DNA of 64,000 bases from Pycnopodia helianthoides. Taxonomy: Eukaryota; Echinodermata; Asteroidea; Forcipulatida; Asteriidae. Below are positions 59,606-64,000 of the stretch, piece by piece. Each line of letters opens with the position of its first letter. The stretch's first letter is position 1. A program made the translations under genes and the position numbers. The stretch is taken from assembly GCA_032158295.1 (NCBI GenBank), contig CM063244.1:27006930-27070929 (forward strand), written 5' to 3'. A model generated the notes under the pieces. It worked only from the letters and a program-made list of their open reading frames with translations, made no database searches and had not been told where the DNA came from.

Positions 59606-62600
59606 ATAAACAAGTTAGGGTTTTTAAAAAAACAATACAAAGTTTACATTTCATCATCCAGTATTAAGTTCGCAATGAAAATCCCAGTGAGAATCTAAAT
59701 GTTATTCTTCAGTGATTTCAAGTTGAAACTTGTTCCAACAATGCAGACAATCATAAGTAGCCTTTTTCTGGACCCAAGTGACAGTCAACTTGTTGGGGGG
59801 GCTCTGGGGAAATGACCGATTAGCCAATCAAAAAACCACAACCGCTGCCGATTTCTATTAGATTTTCAACTCAGAGGGAGCCCAGGCTGCACCAGGGCAA
59901 GCTTGGCTGAGGGGAGATTGAGAGCCACAATGCGTGGGTGACCCCATGGTATAACCTTCCCTTGCATGGTTCCCACGGTCTGGCAGGTTACACTTGATTA
60001 AAGATGTGGTTATATTTTATAATAGTAGTGGTTACTTTCTTTTTTGGAGGGGTATATAAATTTCATTGTATTAAAATTTCATATACAGTTTAATGTAAAA
60101 TTCAAATGCTGTTTGTGTCGTCATTCTCTGATGCAAAGATTTCATCAGCAATTTGAACATTTTTTGTGTGAGTGAAAAAGTTCTTAAACTAAGGGACCCT
60201 TTGCCAAACCTTTCATTACCACACAAATCAAAATGCACCTTTTCCAACACTTGTCTTGAGAAATAAATGAAATCAGACCCATATCATAACCTGTATCCTT
60301 GCCCGATCTTGAACAGAGAACATATTAATCACAGTACTGGATAAACTATTTTGCCACTATTACCTATTCTGTACCATGACCTTTAAGTGAAGACACAATA
60401 CGTCTATCACATTACATTACTCTCTCCAAACCTCACCTCACTAGATTCAAATCCATTAGGTCTTCTATGAAAGGTTCAAGGTACAAACTTCGTTATTTGC
60501 AGTTGATGATAAGAAATGACTGTGAATTTGAGGGTATTTGCAAACAATTGAATTCAAGAACACTATCAAGTGGTAACCTCTTGTACATGTGTAGTCTTTG
60601 AACAGAATCTATTTTGAATTTTAACAGTCACATGGACTGGGGGAACTAAATGGTTTTTTTTAACCCAAGTTGCAAAAACAAAAACACTGTGGAAATTGTT
60701 TCCTAGTATATTCACAGTTTTTGGTCCATCAGAAACTATTTTGAGCCTCAGCACACCAGGCTTGGAATTACACAGAGTCCACGTAGGCCATGGCCTCTGT
60801 TGCCCTGGTCTTGCCCTTCGTGCCCCTTAAAGTTCAAAGGTTTCACATAGACTTTATAAGATTTCCCAATGGAAGTGCCCTCTGCAAATTGAAAATGGCC
60901 TTGCACTCTCAAAGATAAAATTCCAGGCTTGATACACGATTTCCCTTAATGTAGGCCTACTCAAATTTCATCATTTGCTACAAAGTTTTAGCATTCAGTG
61001 TGCACAAATATTCATGGGGGACTCTATTCATTTCAATAGCACACAGTCTCGTTCACTCTTTAAAAATAAACTGCCGATCAGACTGATCAAGTTTGTGACG
61101 TCACTTCTCCCTTGTTTAATTGGAATTTTTTGCATAACGCATGGTGTACTCAATGGAATGGCCCATAATGACACAAAGAACACCAACTAAAGGCCACCTG
61201 TGACCTTGTATGCTTGGCGGCACCAACGAACAATAAAAGTATGCGCTTTATTAAAAAACAAAATACCATTCTGATCTTGTATTTGAACTGGCCCATTGCA
61301 ACACAATCATTCAAAAGTGGATCAATTTTATCTTACCACCAGGCTCTACACCAGGCACCTAATGTTATTATGTAATACACTGAAGTACTATGTATTATGC
61401 TGTACCAAAGAGCGGACATTACATTACAAACTTAAAACCCTTTGGGAGTTAAAATGTACACAAAGGAATTTACTCCCAAAATGGTGGAAATGATAAATGG
61501 TGCGTTTCGTGTCGTTCAAGGAGTCAATTGAAGTGAATTTTGTGTCAGTGTACGGGCTTCAGCCAAAAAAACAATTGTTTTTGTTCTAAGTTTAAAATAG
61601 AATTTGCATTCGTTGTTTCTAGTTACACCACTATATCAAGGCCAACGTGGAGTTTTAGAAAAAACATTTTTATGCTTTTATTGTGTCAATTCAGAGCAAC
61701 CCATATGTCAGTGATTGTGAAAGTTCTTTCTGTATACATGTATAATACAAATCAATGTAAATTCAATTTGAAATACATGATACTTATACGTGTGACTGTT
61801 TTGTTGTAGTTGATCATCATTTACATTTCATACTACTTAATTAAGAAGGTAATTTGCAAAAAAAAAAAATTCTTTTAACTTTAAAACTGATCACATAAAA
61901 AGGTCATGACAAAATTGAAAGGTCTGTCATCAACTACAAAACATTCAGCACTCAACCTGATAAACAACTGTATACACAAAATATTATCCGGTCTTACAAG
62001 GAAGTTGGCATTGAGATAAAATCATGCAGATCACTTCCAATTAACAACTATAATTCCCACGCATTTATTCTGCCAAAGTAGGACGGCCTTTAAATTACAG
62101 TGCAGCCACCTTGTATACCCTTGCTCTATTCTTAGACAGTGCAAGTCTCCCACATCAATTATTGGCACACAATTAAATTCAAGTGCACTATTTTGATCCT
62201 TCACACATTTAAAGCAAAAATGGTTGAATACGCTCAAAGTTGCACTGTTCACAGACAACTTAAATTTTAACTTTGTAACTAATGTGTCAGAAACATGAAG
62301 TTACATCTTTCTTGAAAGTCCTTAATCATGCTGTCACTATCTTTATCATGCACCACGTGTGCTACTACAAATGGTGGAGGGTGATGTCATTACAACCAAA
62401 AGGGAATGATCTCGTTTATCACTTCTGCATAGCAAAATGTTTAGACTGAACTTGTTTTGTGCACACTGAATGCCAATATTGTAAATCGTGATTATTACAT
62501 TTTGTGTGGCACTTTGCTCTGCTATACAAATGCAAGGGAAATCGTTCATGGCACTAAGCATGTACACTAAATGAAGTCAAAGTGCTATTTTTTTACAAAT

Positions 62601-63405
62601 GCTAAACAACACTTGGTTCAAGAAGCACTAGACCTTTTAGGTCTGGCATAGATGTAGTCAGAAACTTTCAGACAACCTTTGGTTCCCTGGGATTGCGTAA
62701 CATCTCAGGACACAAAACCGCATGCTGAAACAGTTCCAATGTTTGAACACAGCACACTAAAGACTTGCACACCACAGTCTAGTCTACAACAGCAATACTT
62801 CTAGCATTACCACTGTGCCGAACCTTATATCTTTAATTGAGACATTCAAGTTGTCAGAAGATTATGGTTATTAAAGTGGCACATTCGCTGCCAGACTGTT
62901 ACATTTTGTAATTGATTTCACAGCCAGCAAGAATTTTAGATTGACAGATCATCAAAGAATGAGGCTATTCCTAGTGAACCTTTTTCCACTTCCAGATTTG
63001 TTTAAGGGAAAGTGCATAATACAGAGATCATTGTTTTCTTGAAATGAGTAAATTTTACATTAAACACACCATACAACTAATCTGGACAATTCCATCAATT
63101 TAGATGGTCACCTTAGGTGGGGAAATACTTTCTGACTGTGAGTGACCGCCACATTTTTACTCACTACTTTCTTGACGAATATACTCCTTTTGGGTTCATT
63201 ATTAATGAAAAGTGGTGGTTAGATTATCCACGCCAGCTAATGTCCAAATGTTAAAAAAGCGTTGCTAGGTCCAGTAACTCGACGGGCTATGGTTATAGGG
63301 AAATTTTTCCAAAACGTTTTCAATGTTAATATTAATATCAATATTGTAGGCCTATGTATGTGTACTGTAAGAAAATTCTTTCATTTACTTAGTTAGATTA
63401 ATAAA

Positions 63406-63798
63406 TTAAAGGAACATTACAGAATTGGTAAGAAAAAAACTTGTAAAATATACTTTTGATCACAGATTTACACAAAACCTACACGGTCTAATGATGATGA
63501 TAGTAGAAAACATCCCTTGAAATATTTCTGTCTGCAATGTCATATTTGATGAGAAATGAATAAACTAATTTTCCGATTGGAGTTTATCGCTCAGTGAGCG
63601 TTTTATTCATTTGTTGAACCTATATGATTTCATGCAAATGTGTAATCGGTTTTTCACTATTTTCTCGTGACCCAGATGCCCGGTCAATCTCAAACTTCTA
63701 CAGGTTTGTCAGTTTATGTATATGGTGGATTAAATAATGTGCTTACACTGCCAGCAACTGTTTTGTTAGCAAAAACCAATTCTGTAATGTTCCTTTAA
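63406..63798. mobile_element. TTAA-flanked MITE, copy E
   Basis: 393 bp between intact TTAA sites with the same ends as copy D (AGGAACATTACAGAATTGGT). It matches copy D over the whole length except for a short insertion near 63605-63630. Confidence 0.9.
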
Positions 63799-64000
63799 CT
63801 TAAATAATACATGTGAAAGTTTTTTTTTAAATTCATACTCAAAAAGCTGATATTACAATGAATTAACTACTTGATTTGATGGTCAACATGCTGGTCATTG
63901 GAACTATGTTGGTCTCTAACAAGGTTTTAGCCAGGATTTGGTCATCTTGGTAATACTATTATAATAGGGAGTCTACATTTGCTGGCAATTTAAAAACTGG

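Larger units (their letters stand above)
45771..64000. other. Right end of the window: repeats and AT-rich DNA
   Basis: I see no exon with a recognisable domain. Besides the elements listed separately, the region has a diverged repeat pair member (47400-47650), a locally duplicated segment (57295-57410 and 57865-57960, sharing GTTAGTTCTGT and ATCATGTGGT), a dispersed repeat (60760-60930) and long AT-rich stretches (52600-53650, 61500-62600). It may be 5' flank of the plexin gene or, if the first exon lies further right, part of its first intron. Confidence 0.5.

Overview
This is a eukaryotic, intron-rich, AT-rich invertebrate window dominated by one gene on the minus strand: a plexin, the transmembrane receptor for semaphorins. 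The protein resembles vertebrate class A/B plexins. The surrounding DNA is packed with short foldback transposons and tRNA-derived SINEs, which together suggest a marine deuterostome, most likely an echinoderm such as a sea star. The species assignment is inference; the plexin assignment is firm.

Plexin layout, read right to left. A 5' UTR and the first coding exon (40074-41230) carry the signal peptide and most of the sema domain. Two more exons (39576-39770, 35865-35996) finish the sema domain. After a 12.5 kb intron come PSI1 (23225-23337 and 21008-21143), an IPT-like linker (17232-17409), PSI2 (15987-16195), more linker exons (14067-14186, 11787-11882, 10186-10282), PSI3 (8642-8826), and eight exons of IPT repeats, transmembrane helix and juxtamembrane helix (6538 down to 91). 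I could join 19 coding exons by GT-AG splice sites with matching reading phase at every junction. They give about 1,309 residues. The cytoplasmic GAP domain lies beyond position 1. A possible non-coding first exon and promoter lie near 45390-45770.

Two exons do not read cleanly. The sema exon has one net missing base plus an in-frame stop within a short out-of-frame patch. The transmembrane exon needs two single-base additions. All other exons are intact, so assembly error or a damaged allele is more likely than an old pseudogene.

The introns hold the unusual material: (1) a tandemly repeated PSI3 exon, with one truncated but phase-compatible copy and one degenerate copy; (2) a 16-unit minisatellite whose unit was copied from the 3' end and 5' splice site of the adjacent exon, so several units carry a decoy splice donor; (3) an unannotated, phase-compatible open exon at 23979-24176 that would end the protein right after the sema domain; (4) a cassette exon squeezed between two TTAA-flanked foldback elements; (5) a foldback element ending 6 nt from a splice donor; (6) a 2.3 kb element with hAT-like ends carrying a CCAAT/CRE cluster. 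From 41.3 kb to 64 kb I see no convincing coding exon, only repeats and AT-rich DNA that may be the first intron, promoter and upstream intergenic sequence.
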